Below are positions 8,902-17,227 of a stretch of 64,000 nucleotides of DNA, piece after piece (within the stretch, counting starts at the first letter, position 1; every line of letters begins with the position of its first letter). The notes beneath the pieces were generated by a model, which made no database searches, was not told the DNA's origin, and was given only the letters and a program-made list of their open reading frames with translations. The DNA lies in NCBI GenBank assembly GCA_036362785.1, contig CP143625.1, forward strand, positions 559,401 to 623,400. Direction: 5' to 3'. The stretch comes from a beta proteobacterium MWH-UniP1 (lineage in GTDB: Bacteria > Pseudomonadota > Gammaproteobacteria > Burkholderiales > Burkholderiaceae_A). Position numbers and translations under genes: made by a program.

Positions 8902-10179
8902 TTAGGCGGGGTGTGTTTTCAAATTACTCGATGGCACGCCAGCATATGCGTTTTCGAATTCGGATGTTGCGCTGATGATCTCAGCAAGCATTTCCGCCGT
9001 ACCCGCCGACAGCGTCCAGCCCAGGTGACCATGGCCAGTGTTGTAAAACACATTAGGTTTGGTCCCCATGCCGACTCTGGGCATCATGTTGGGCATCATG
9101 GGCCGCAGGCCCGCCCAGGGTACAACTGATCGTGTGCTGACATTTGGGAAGCACTCATTTACCCACTTAATGAGCGGTTTAATCCGGTCTGCACGAATAT
9201 TCCAGTTTTTGCCATTGAACTCAGCTGTGCCAGCAACACGGAAACGATCAACGCCAAGCCGGCTGGTAACGAGTTTGGTCTCATCATCCAGCAGGCTGAC
9301 ATTGGGGGCCCCTTGTTGGCTTACTGCATCGTTTAGGTTAACGGTGATGGAATAGCCCTTCACCGGGTAGACATTGAGTCGATCACCGAGTTGTGCTGCC
9401 AAATTACGGCTCTCAATTCCCGCGCACACCACAACATTGTCAAATTGTAGTGATTCGGTTTTTCCGTCTCTGCGAATAGTTAATTTGACTTGCTTTCCAT
9501 CCGAAGAAAGGCTTTCTACTTCGCAGCCAAACAAAATCTTGACCCCATGGCGTTGGACTGCTTGTGCAAGTCCGTGGGTGAATTTGTGAATGTCGCCCGT
9601 GGAATCGCTCTCTGTGTAATAACCGCCGTAGTATGTGCCGCTTAGCGTGGGCTCGATTTGTTTCATCTCCGCTGGTGACACGGTCTGCCGCGCCAGGCCA
9701 CCCACAGCCAGCAGTTTTGACACCCGCCCTGCGTGATCAAAGCCGGCTTTATTGCGATAAATATGCAAGATGCCTTCTTTTTTTAAATCAAAGTCAATCG
9801 ATTCTTCTTTTGCCCAGTCAAAGAGGTGTTGCCGGGCATCGATAGCCATTTTGGCGGTAGCGATCGTGTTGGCTTCGTAGTTTGGGATGGATGCGATGAA
9901 CTCGGCAAACCAGGAGAGCTTGTGCCAGCTGGGTTTCAAGTTGATCAGCAGTGGCGCGTCTTTTTTGAAGATCCACTTGATGCCTTTGTAGACCGTGGAC
10001 CAGTGATTCCAAACCTCAGCGTTTGATGCCGAGAGCTGTCCGCCATTGGCAAAGGATGTTTCCATTGCCGCATAACGCTGGCGCTCGATCAGCGTGACGT
10101 TGTAACCGCGTTTAATTAATGCATAGGCGGTGGTCACACCCGTGATGCCACCACCAATCACTACAAATGAATTGGTCAT
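8902..10179 (-). CDS. FAD-dependent amino-acid dehydrogenase, DadA-like
   Basis: Flavoprotein of the DadA/DAO family, 425 residues. Its N-terminal dinucleotide-binding fold is VVIGGGITGVTTAYAL (GGGITG at 9-14), followed by the acidic end of beta-2 in LIERQ and a SFANGGQLSAS motif typical of D-amino-acid dehydrogenases. The C-terminus GHGHLGWTLSAGTAEML is the second FAD motif. It oxidises a D-amino acid or another small amino acid to the 2-oxo acid and passes electrons to the respiratory chain. The ATG at 10179 is preferred; the frame runs further upstream but only through the riboswitch leader. Control by a glycine riboswitch suggests glycine, or a pathway that yields glycine, as its physiological link. 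Confidence 0.88.
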   Translation of the reverse strand: MTNSFVVIGGGITGVTTAYALIKRGYNVTLIERQRYAAMETSFANGGQLSASNAEVWNHWSTVYKGIKWIFKKDAPLLINLKPSWHKLSWFAEFIASIPNYEANTIATAKMAIDARQHLFDWAKEESIDFDLKKEGILHIYRNKAGFDHAGRVSKLLAVGGLARQTVSPAEMKQIEPTLSGTYYGGYYTESDSTGDIHKFTHGLAQAVQRHGVKILFGCEVESLSSDGKQVKLTIRRDGKTESLQFDNVVVCAGIESRNLAAQLGDRLNVYPVKGYSITVNLNDAVSQQGAPNVSLLDDETKLVTSRLGVDRFRVAGTAEFNGKNWNIRADRIKPLIKWVNECFPNVSTRSVVPWAGLRPMMPNMMPRVGMGTKPNVFYNTGHGHLGWTLSAGTAEMLAEIISATSEFENAYAGVPSSNLKTHPA

Positions 10180-10235
10180 GTGAAGGTCCTTGTCACGTCG
10201 GGGGTTGGGCCTAATCGCGACATGCGGGTCAGGCG

Positions 10236-10416
10236 CCCCCTCTGTTTTTGGACCTGAGAGATTCGCGGGCCAGGGCGGCCTGCTTGCTCCTGCGGTGCTT
10301 TGGCGGACGTGCGCCAAAGGCTCTTCAGAGAATTATTCGGTAGCGGTCCTTTTGCCTGAGAGTTTCCGGGGCGGTTGCTCCTTCGGCGCCACCGCTTTGG
10401 GTGGGCTCTCCCGATA
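10236..10416 (-). promoter_or_regulatory. Tandem glycine riboswitch
   Basis: Read on the minus strand, aptamer 1 (about 10416-10340) shows GGGAGAGCC, then GCGCCGAAGGAGCAA, then CTCTCAGGCAAAAGGAC. Aptamer 2 (about 10335-10236) shows TCTGAAGAGCC, then GCACCGCAGGAGCAA, then CTCTCAGGTCCAAAAACAGA. These are the conserved core blocks of glycine riboswitch aptamers, in the usual tandem arrangement with a short linker. The leader ends 57 nt before the DadA-like ATG. A GGGGG/CCCCC pairing lies between aptamer 2 and the start codon, and no U-tract is seen, so control may be at translation. Established targets are mostly glycine cleavage or glycine transport genes. Confidence 0.92.
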
Positions 10417-10474
10417 CCTACTGGCTTTGCACTCTAGGCAGGAATTGAGAGCCAGTCAAGCCCCGTAGCGGGCT

Positions 10475-11383
10475 TCAGAGCAAGGAAGTCAACTTTTTGG
10501 CGGTTTTTTTCAGGGGCGGCAGCCACTCCATGATGCGAGAAAGGGGGACACGAGACGTTGGCGCGTGAACCGCAAGCGCCGCAATGACCTTGTTATCCTC
10601 GTTTTTTATTGGGACCGCCAGAGCGATGAGGCCGGGGATAAATTCCTCTGCATCAATTGAGAAATCTTTGCGCTGAATATCAGTGATTACTTTTTCAAGT
10701 TTTTCTTTATTCGTAATAGTGTTAGCAGTAAATTTCTCTAATTTCAGGTGATCCAAGATTTTTTTTCTATCACCCGTATCAAGCTGAGATAAGAATAACT
10801 TTCCGCTCGCGGTGCAATGTAGGGGCACCCGGGATCCGATCTCCAAGGTCAATCGAAGTGGCCATCGTGCCTCAACACGGTCGAGATACAAGACTTCAGT
10901 GCCATCCAAGATTGTTAAGTTACAGGTCTCTCCCACCTCGCCAACCAGTTGGGCAAGTGCCTGGTGCCTTAGGCTTCTCAAGGTGTCGTTGTTCAGTGTG
11001 TTGAGCGCGAGCGTTCGAAGTTCGCGCCCCACACCAAAACCTTTGGCGTTCACGCTTTGGGTCAGAAACTGCTGAGCAGTAAGTTGCAGGCAGAGACGAT
11101 GGACGGTCGTCTTTGGCAATTGCAGGCCATCTGCAATATCTGCGAGCGCAACTGGACTTGATGCGCGCGCTATAAATTTCAATACATCCAGGCTTCGGCG
11201 AGCTGTGCTCTGCTGCCGCGAATCTTGCTGAAATTCACTCTCAGGGGATTGGTGCACTACGGCTTTTGTTGCGGTGCGTCGAGAAGGGGTAATTCGCTTT
11301 ACTAGATTTTTCTTGATTTTCGGTACGCTGCGTTCCACTTTATTTCCTTGGGCTCTTTCTAAAATTGGAACAAATTGTTCCAT
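10475..11383 (-). CDS. IclR family transcriptional regulator
   Basis: 302 residues. A basic, low-complexity N-terminal extension of about 60 residues precedes the IclR winged helix (about 63-120, RRSLDVLKFIARASSPVALADIADGLQLPKTTVHRL in outline). The effector domain follows (about 135-300), with the typical LHCTASGKLFLSQL and SIDAEEFIPGLIALAVPI segments. It is divergent from the GMC oxidoreductase gene, with only 17 nt between the two start codons. It therefore most likely regulates the GMC/TRAP operon, and possibly itself, in response to a small aromatic or organic acid. The long N-terminal extension could partly be a misplaced start. Confidence 0.88.
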   Translation of the reverse strand: MEQFVPILERAQGNKVERSVPKIKKNLVKRITPSRRTATKAVVHQSPESEFQQDSRQQSTARRSLDVLKFIARASSPVALADIADGLQLPKTTVHRLCLQLTAQQFLTQSVNAKGFGVGRELRTLALNTLNNDTLRSLRHQALAQLVGEVGETCNLTILDGTEVLYLDRVEARWPLRLTLEIGSRVPLHCTASGKLFLSQLDTGDRKKILDHLKLEKFTANTITNKEKLEKVITDIQRKDFSIDAEEFIPGLIALAVPIKNEDNKVIAALAVHAPTSRVPLSRIMEWLPPLKKTAKKLTSLL

Positions 11384-11400
11384 AGTTTTCGAGAGGGTGT

Positions 11401-12999
11401 ATGGTGGTTTTTGATTACATAGTGGTGGGGGCGGGTTCCTCGGGCTGCGCCCTGGCAGCTCGACTGTCAGAAGACCCCCGTGCCCGTGTCTTGCTTTTAG
11501 AGGCAGGGCCGAGTGATGACTCTATCTGGATTCATCTGCCAATCGGCTATGGGAAAACGATGTGGAGCAAGAAGTACAACTGGTGCCTTCACACCGACCC
11601 CGATCCCAACATGAACAACCGCCAGATCTATTGGCCCCGTGGTAAGACCCTGGGCGGCTCCAGTTCAATCAATGGTCTGATTTACATTCGTGGCCAGCGC
11701 GAAGATTTTGATCATTGGGCGGCGCTTGGAAATAAGGGATGGGGGTACCAAGACTTGTTGCCGTACTTCATTCGCTCTGAATCGAATCAGCGCGGTGCGA
11801 GCGAGTTTCATGGAGGATCAGGGCCCCTTAAAGTGTCGGATATCGGTGCTGAGCACGAGCTTATTGAAGCGTTTATACGTGGCGCGAACGCTCGCGGAAT
11901 TCCACGAAACGATGATTTCAATGGCGCAAAGCAAGAGGGCGTTGGTTACTACCAGCTCACCACATCCAAGGGCTTACGCTGTAGCTCGGCTGTGGCTTAT
12001 TTAAAGCCTGCAAAGCACCGTTCAAACCTGACAATCCTTACTGAAGCGCAAACGACTGGCCTGGTGATGGAGGGCAGACGGGTGGTGGGGGTGCGTTATC
12101 AGCGCAATGGTGTTTTAGAGACTGCGCGTGCTGATCAAGAAGTAATTCTCTCGGCCGGGGCCATACATTCGCCGCAGATCCTGATGCTTTCAGGAATTGG
12201 TCCTGCGGCTCATTTATCTTCACTGGGGATTCCTGTCGTGGTGGATAGCCCGGGTGTGGGCGAGAATCTTCAGGACCACTTGCAGATCCGAATGATTTAC
12301 GAGTGCGCCAAACCAATCACGACCAACGACCAACTCCGGTCATGGTTTGGTCAGATGAAAATTGGCCTGCAATGGCTTTTGATGAGAAGTGGTCCTTTGG
12401 CAGTGGGAATCAATCAGGGGGGGTGCTTTGCCAAAACTGAGCTAGTTCGTGACGGCAGGCCCGATATTCAATTCCATGTGGCAACGCTGTCGGCAGATAT
12501 GGCCGGTGGTAAGGTCCATCCATTCTCGGGCTTTACCGTGTCTGTGTGTCAGTTACGGCCCGAATCCCGGGGACGTTTGCGACTCAAGTCAACGAATCCG
12601 TTTGAAGCACCCTCGATGATGCCGAACTATTTGGCGACTGAATTAGATCGCGCCACGGCCGTTGCCTCGGTGAGGCTGGCACGCTCCATTATTAAGAGTG
12701 ACGCGATGCGCCCCTATATCAAAAATGAGCACAAACCCGGATGGGAATCGCAATCTGATGATGACATTCTGAACTTTGTTCGGAATACAGGCGCTACTAT
12801 CTTCCATCCCTCGGGCACCTGCAAGATGGGCGTAGACGGCATGGCCGTTGTTGATGATCAGCTGCGTGTTCATGGTGTTGATCACTTACGTGTCGTGGAC
12901 TGTTCAATCATGCCAACACTTGTTTCAGGAAATACAAACGCTGCTGCGATCGCAATTGCTGAGCGGGCGGCTGACCTTATTCAGGCAGATCGGCATTAG
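11401..12999 (+). CDS. GMC family FAD oxidoreductase (choline dehydrogenase-like)
   Basis: Glucose-methanol-choline oxidoreductase, 532 residues. The N-terminal FAD motif is VVGAGSSGCALAARL (GAGSSG at 10-15). GMC signature 1 lies around RGKTLGGSSSINGLIYIRG, and signature 2 around GAIHSPQILMLSGIGP. The catalytic His is in TIFHPSGTCKMG (about residue 468), and the last conserved His/Asn pair position is in VSGNTNAAAIAIAERA. It oxidises an alcohol to an aldehyde. The TRAP genes downstream (69-nt gap) probably import its substrate, and the divergent IclR regulator probably controls both. Choline dehydrogenase itself is not claimed. Confidence 0.9.
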   Translation: MVVFDYIVVGAGSSGCALAARLSEDPRARVLLLEAGPSDDSIWIHLPIGYGKTMWSKKYNWCLHTDPDPNMNNRQIYWPRGKTLGGSSSINGLIYIRGQREDFDHWAALGNKGWGYQDLLPYFIRSESNQRGASEFHGGSGPLKVSDIGAEHELIEAFIRGANARGIPRNDDFNGAKQEGVGYYQLTTSKGLRCSSAVAYLKPAKHRSNLTILTEAQTTGLVMEGRRVVGVRYQRNGVLETARADQEVILSAGAIHSPQILMLSGIGPAAHLSSLGIPVVVDSPGVGENLQDHLQIRMIYECAKPITTNDQLRSWFGQMKIGLQWLLMRSGPLAVGINQGGCFAKTELVRDGRPDIQFHVATLSADMAGGKVHPFSGFTVSVCQLRPESRGRLRLKSTNPFEAPSMMPNYLATELDRATAVASVRLARSIIKSDAMRPYIKNEHKPGWESQSDDDILNFVRNTGATIFHPSGTCKMGVDGMAVVDDQLRVHGVDHLRVVDCSIMPTLVSGNTNAAAIAIAERAADLIQADRH

Positions 13000-13068
13000 G
13001 TTCGATTTGTGTGGATCACGTCCAGCGATCTTGGGCGCTTATAACGAAGTAATAAATAGGAGACGAGC

Positions 13069-14178
13069 ATGTACAAACTAGTGAAGAAAGTAGTGGCGGC
13101 AGCTTCTGTGGTCGCCATGAGCTTGTTAGCGACATCGGCTTACGCTCAGCAGACCTACCGCATGAAAATACAGACAGGTGTGCCAACGGCGAGTATTTAT
13201 TTTGATCTGATGAAGAAGTTTGGTCAGCGGGTTGAAAAGATGTCGAATGGGCGCATCAAAATGGAAATTCTTCCAGATGGTGCAGTTGTCGGTGCCTTTG
13301 GAATTCTAGATGCGGTAGATAAAGGTGTGGTGGATGGTGGATTTGCATGGACCCACTACTGGTCCGGCAAGAACTCGGCAGCGGCACTCTTTTCCAATCC
13401 AGCTGCTGGTGCTGGTACGGGTATGGACCAACTCTCGCACATGGCCTGGCTGAGCGAGGGCGGCGGTAACGCATTGTATAAAAAACTTTATACCGAGGGT
13501 CTAAAAGTCAACATCGAGCCTTTCATGATTCAGCCAATGGGCCCTGATCCATTTGGTTGGTTCAAGCAGCCCATTAAATCAATTGATGACATGAGGAAGA
13601 TGAAGTACCGCTCACCACCTGGATTGACCGGTGAAATCTTCAAAGAGATGGGCATTACAGCCGTTGCGATGCCAGGCGGAGAGATCGTGCCTGCTGCCCA
13701 GCGCGGCGTGATTGATGCTGCGGAGTGGATCGGTCCCGCTGACGACATGATTCTTGGTTTTCACAATGTCTTTAAGCACTACTATCTTCAGGGTCTGCAT
13801 CAGTCGACAGATGTGGGTGAGTTGCTGATTAACAAGACATTCTGGAATAAGCTGCCCGCTGATTTGAAAGCAGTGGTAGAGGGCGCTGTCTTGGCAAGCC
13901 AGGCAGAGACCTACACCTACAACGTCTATCGCAATGCGACTGCTTTAGATAAGTTGAAGCGGGATCACAAGGTAACCGTTCACGACACACCCAAAGAGTT
14001 CTATCCGGCCTTTATCAAAGCGACCAACACCGTCTATGACCGCGAGGCTGCGAAGAATCCTTTGTTTAAAGAAGTTCTTGAGTCGCAGCGTAAGTTTGCA
14101 AAAGTTGTAGTTCCTTATTGGACCAAGATTAATGGTCTCTACTACAACATTGGTAACGATTCGCCCAATAAGCAGTAA
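13069..14178 (+). CDS. TRAP transporter substrate-binding protein, DctP-like
   Basis: Periplasmic solute receptor, 369 residues. It has a signal peptide: a positive start MYKLVKK, a hydrophobic core and cleavage after SAYA (about residue 26). The mature part shows the DctP-family layout, with LPDGAVVG, KMKYRSPPG and a conserved arginine region (about residue 180-190) that contacts a carboxylate in characterised members. A GGAG Shine-Dalgarno precedes the ATG. The small and large permease genes follow, so the TRAP system is complete. A carboxylate-bearing or polyol-derived ligand is likely; it cannot be named. Confidence 0.92.
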   Translation: MYKLVKKVVAAASVVAMSLLATSAYAQQTYRMKIQTGVPTASIYFDLMKKFGQRVEKMSNGRIKMEILPDGAVVGAFGILDAVDKGVVDGGFAWTHYWSGKNSAAALFSNPAAGAGTGMDQLSHMAWLSEGGGNALYKKLYTEGLKVNIEPFMIQPMGPDPFGWFKQPIKSIDDMRKMKYRSPPGLTGEIFKEMGITAVAMPGGEIVPAAQRGVIDAAEWIGPADDMILGFHNVFKHYYLQGLHQSTDVGELLINKTFWNKLPADLKAVVEGAVLASQAETYTYNVYRNATALDKLKRDHKVTVHDTPKEFYPAFIKATNTVYDREAAKNPLFKEVLESQRKFAKVVVPYWTKINGLYYNIGNDSPNKQ

Positions 14179-14191
14179 GCACTAAGAGCGG

Positions 14192-14212
14192 GGGGAGAAA
14201 AAATCTCTCCCC
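14192..14212 (+). terminator. Attenuator-like hairpin between TRAP receptor and permease genes
   Basis: GGGGAGA / TCTCCCC inverted repeat with an 8-nt loop, 13 nt after the receptor stop and before the small permease gene. Hairpins here commonly lower expression of permeases relative to the binding protein; that role is inferred. Confidence 0.5.
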
Positions 14213-14232
14213 ATCTTTATCTGGGGATTTTC

Positions 14233-14778
14233 ATGGTTAATTCTTCTCTTGCGCGGTTTAGCAAGACACTCGATCAGGTGGCCATCTGGTCCGGGGAGTT
14301 GGTGTCTTGGATGATCGTGCCAATGGTGTTAAGCCTTACTTACGAGGTCATCGCACGGTATGCCTTTGGTGCGCCGACCCTGTGGGCCTATGACATGACA
14401 TTCATGCTTTACGGTTCGTTTTTTATGTTAGGTGCAGCCTACACGTTGCAACGTAAAGGCCATATTCGTACCGACTCTTTTTATGGGTCATGGCGCCCAC
14501 GCACCAAAGGGATCGTTGACACAATTTGCTATATCGGTTTCTTTTTCCCTTTTGTCTACATTTTCATGGTGACAGGCTTTGAATACTTCTGGAAGGCCTT
14601 TGAAACCAACGAGAAATTTGTATCTAGCCCATGGATGCCGGTCACCTGGCCATTTAAGTTGTCAATGCCTTTGATGGGGCTGTTGCTGGCGATACAAGGC
14701 GTATCAGAGCTAGCAAAGAGCATATACGCCGCCCGCTATAACCATTGGCCTGACGAGGAGATTCGCCATGAGTCATGA
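14233..14778 (+). CDS. TRAP transporter small permease, DctQ-like
   Basis: 181-residue membrane protein with four hydrophobic segments (about 18-40, 52-74, 94-116, 137-160), normal size for the four-helix DctQ subunit. Typical features are EVIARYAFGAPTLWAYD after the first helix and LQRKGHIRTD in the loop after the second. It pairs with the large permease to move the receptor-bound solute using a sodium gradient. It overlaps the large permease gene by 11 nt, which indicates translational coupling. Confidence 0.9.
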   Translation: MVNSSLARFSKTLDQVAIWSGELVSWMIVPMVLSLTYEVIARYAFGAPTLWAYDMTFMLYGSFFMLGAAYTLQRKGHIRTDSFYGSWRPRTKGIVDTICYIGFFFPFVYIFMVTGFEYFWKAFETNEKFVSSPWMPVTWPFKLSMPLMGLLLAIQGVSELAKSIYAARYNHWPDEEIRHES

Positions 14779-16078
14779 AGTCCTTGGGCTGGTTGGCCTT
14801 GCCTTGTTGTTCGTCGTGATCTTTATTGGATTCCCAATAGCGTTCACGCTGGGAGCCTTATCGTTAATCATTGGCTTAATTGCACTTGGGCCGGTGGTAC
14901 TCGACTTGGCGGTGCTGCAGACATTTTCCGTGATGCAGGATGCGGTACTTGCGTCCATACCATTTTTCCTCTTCATGGGGTTTTTGCTTGAGCAGTCCGG
15001 TCTGATGGAACGGCTGTTTACCGGCATTCAGCAGTTGCTTGCTGGTTTGCGGGGCTCTCTGTATCTCGCTGTCTTAATAACAGCAACCATTTTTGCCGCT
15101 GCCACGGGCATCGTGGGCTCATCTGTAACCCTGCTGGGCGTGATGGCCGCTCCGTCCATGACTAAGAGTGGTTATGACATTCGTATGTCAGCCGGCGCAA
15201 TCACAGCGGGGGGAACGCTGGGTATTTTGATTCCACCTTCGGTCATGCTGATTGTGATGGGTCCGGTGGTTGGGGTGCCTGCCACGGATCTTTTTGCAGC
15301 GGCGGTTATTCCGGGGCTCATGCTGTCGGGTCTGTTTATTGCCTGGTGTCTGGTACGGTGTTGGATTAACCCGGCGCTGGGTCCTGCACTTCCCATGGAG
15401 TTACGACCGAAGTCGAAGTGGCCGGTAATCAAAGATTTGGCCATTGGCGTATTTCCCGTGATCGTGGTGATTCTGTCTACCCTTGGCGTGATTCTCATGG
15501 GAATTGCGACTCCGACAGATGCTGGTGCAATTGGCTGTACGGCGACATTTGTACTGACGGTTCTTTCAGGCAAGCTGACCGTTGCAAAGATTCGCGCTTG
15601 CATGCGATCTACCTTGGAAATTTCGAGCATGATTTTGTTGCTCGTGGTGGCGTCTAATCTGTTTGGGGCGGTCTTCTCTAGGCTGGGTAGCGCAGACTTT
15701 ATTGCAAACGCCTTGATGAGTCTGTCCTTGCCGCCTACAGTCATGCTGATTCTGATTTTGTTGTTGATTTTCTTGTTGGGATGGCCATTGGAGTGGGTAC
15801 CGATCGTGCTGATTGTGTTGCCGATCACATTGCCAATTGTCCAGGCAGCTGGCATTGACCTGATCTGGTTTAGCACCTTGGTGGCAGTAACGCTGCAGAC
15901 CGCATGGCTTTCGCCGCCTGTCGCTTTGTCGGCGTACTTTTTGCGGGGGGTGGTACCAAGCTGGCGATTGACGGATATCTACGCCGGTATGTTGCAGTTC
16001 TTGTTCCTACAAGTCGTTGGGGTCGGGCTCTTGCTGGCATTTCCGAAAATCGCGACTTGGCTACCGACAGTGAGTTAG
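14768..16078 (+). CDS. TRAP transporter large permease, DctM-like
   Basis: 436-residue polytopic membrane protein with 11-12 predicted spans. DctM features are present: FPIAFTLGA in the first span, SIPFFLFMG, a glycine-rich AATGIVGSSVTLLGVMAAPSM repeat half (about 112-135), TAGGTLGILIPPSV, and LGIATPTDAGAIG in the second inverted repeat half. It is the ion-coupled transport subunit. It completes the receptor/DctQ/DctM trio that follows the GMC oxidoreductase gene. Confidence 0.93.
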   Translation: MSHEVLGLVGLALLFVVIFIGFPIAFTLGALSLIIGLIALGPVVLDLAVLQTFSVMQDAVLASIPFFLFMGFLLEQSGLMERLFTGIQQLLAGLRGSLYLAVLITATIFAAATGIVGSSVTLLGVMAAPSMTKSGYDIRMSAGAITAGGTLGILIPPSVMLIVMGPVVGVPATDLFAAAVIPGLMLSGLFIAWCLVRCWINPALGPALPMELRPKSKWPVIKDLAIGVFPVIVVILSTLGVILMGIATPTDAGAIGCTATFVLTVLSGKLTVAKIRACMRSTLEISSMILLLVVASNLFGAVFSRLGSADFIANALMSLSLPPTVMLILILLLIFLLGWPLEWVPIVLIVLPITLPIVQAAGIDLIWFSTLVAVTLQTAWLSPPVALSAYFLRGVVPSWRLTDIYAGMLQFLFLQVVGVGLLLAFPKIATWLPTVS

Positions 16079-16109
16079 CGTGGTGATGAATAGGACGGGA
16101 TTTCCCGAA

Positions 16110-16145
16110 GCCACAAAGAAACTCGTTTCTGAGATTCTTTGTGGC
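16110..16145 (+). terminator. Long hairpin after the TRAP operon
   Basis: Perfect 11-bp arms GCCACAAAGAA / TTCTTTGTGGC; a further 3 bp (CTC/GAG) pair after one mismatch, leaving a 6-nt loop. It lies between the DctM-like stop and the Bug binding-protein gene. It lacks a U-tract, so it may act as a terminator, an RNA-stability element or an operator. Confidence 0.45.
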
Positions 16146-16169
16146 TAACTATTCAAATAAGGAGACAAG

Positions 16170-17165
16170 ATGTCCAAGCTCAATCGTCGGCAGTTTGTTC
16201 AGGGGGCCGTGGCTGCGGCTGCAGTGCCCTCTTTGGTGACCCAGGCCAGTGCCCAGGCGGCCTGGCCGACCAAGCCCATTAAGCTGTTGGTGGGATTTGC
16301 ACCGGGTGGGGGTACCGATATTGTCGGCCGTGCTTTGGCCCCAAAAATGGGCGAGGTTCTGGGGCAATCTGTCGTGGTTGAGAACAAGGCGGGCGCAGCG
16401 GGCACCATCGCCGCCAATGAAATTGCCCGGGCACCTTCTGATGGTTATAGCTTGCTCATGGGCCACTCAAACTCCAATGCGATTGCGCCATTTGTACAAG
16501 CCAAGATTCCGTATAACCCCGCAACCGATTTCACTCCCATTACCTATCTTGGCTACGTGCCCAATGTCTTGGTGGTGCATCCGTCCTTGCCGGTGAACTC
16601 AGTGGCAGATCTCATTGCCTTGGCAAAGCAAAAGCCCAATCAACTGACCTATGGTTCTTCCGGTGTGGGGAGCACTCAGCATCTTGCAGGCGCACTTTTT
16701 TGCAAGATTGCCGGTATTCAGATGATTCACATTCCTTATAAGGGCAGTGGTCAGGCGGTGATCGATTTGGTCGCGGGCCAGATCAATATGAACTTCGACA
16801 CCATGCCGCCAGTGCTGGAGCACATTCGTAGCGGAAAACTCAAGGCACTCGCCATTTCTACGCCAAAACGTTTGCCCCAACTGGCCAATGTCCCCACCTT
16901 TGGCGAAGTGGGCATCAATGGCTTTGACGTGACGAACTGGTATTCGGTGATGGGCCCCAAAAATATGTCGGCAGAAGTGGTCAATAAAATTGATCGTGCG
17001 GTGAAGGCGGCCATGGCTGATCCGAAAAACAAGGCATCCCTTGAGGCCCAGGGCCTGCAGACCAGTGGTGCTGCAACACCAGCCGAGTTTGCTGCATTCC
17101 TGTCGGCAGAACTTGAAAAGTACGCAAAGCTTGTCAAAGAGCTCAACGTGAAGATTGCCGGTTAA
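16170..17165 (+). CDS. Bug family periplasmic substrate-binding protein (TctC-like)
   Basis: 331-residue extracytoplasmic receptor of the Bordetella uptake gene family. The N-terminus MSKLNRRQFVQGA has a twin-arginine motif followed by a hydrophobic stretch and a cleavage site near QASAQA (about 29-30), so Tat export is likely. Family landmarks are PIKLLVGFAPGGGTDIVGR, a VENKAGAAGTIAA loop and a SDGYSLLMG segment that bind a carboxylate ligand. It is preceded by AAGGAGA. No TctA/TctB membrane partners are nearby, as is common for the many orphan Bug receptors in Burkholderiales. Confidence 0.93.
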   Translation: MSKLNRRQFVQGAVAAAAVPSLVTQASAQAAWPTKPIKLLVGFAPGGGTDIVGRALAPKMGEVLGQSVVVENKAGAAGTIAANEIARAPSDGYSLLMGHSNSNAIAPFVQAKIPYNPATDFTPITYLGYVPNVLVVHPSLPVNSVADLIALAKQKPNQLTYGSSGVGSTQHLAGALFCKIAGIQMIHIPYKGSGQAVIDLVAGQINMNFDTMPPVLEHIRSGKLKALAISTPKRLPQLANVPTFGEVGINGFDVTNWYSVMGPKNMSAEVVNKIDRAVKAAMADPKNKASLEAQGLQTSGAATPAEFAAFLSAELEKYAKLVKELNVKIAG

Positions 17166-17181
17166 ATCACTTTTCACCAAA

Positions 17182-17210
17182 AACAAAGCCCGCTTCAAGC
17201 GGGCTTTGTT
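17182..17210. terminator. Bidirectional intrinsic terminator
   Basis: A 12-bp perfect stem AACAAAGCCCGC / GCGGGCTTTGTT with a TTCAA loop, followed by TTGTT on the plus strand and TTTTGG on the minus strand. It separates the Bug gene from the convergent efflux operon and suits both. Confidence 0.85.
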
Positions 17211-17227
17211 TTGTTCGCTTGGCGAAG

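Noticed and set aside
10180-10317. N-terminal extension of the DadA-like protein
   Set aside because: The extra 46 codons lie within the glycine riboswitch and do not resemble the protein family; the ATG at 10179 begins exactly before the FAD motif.
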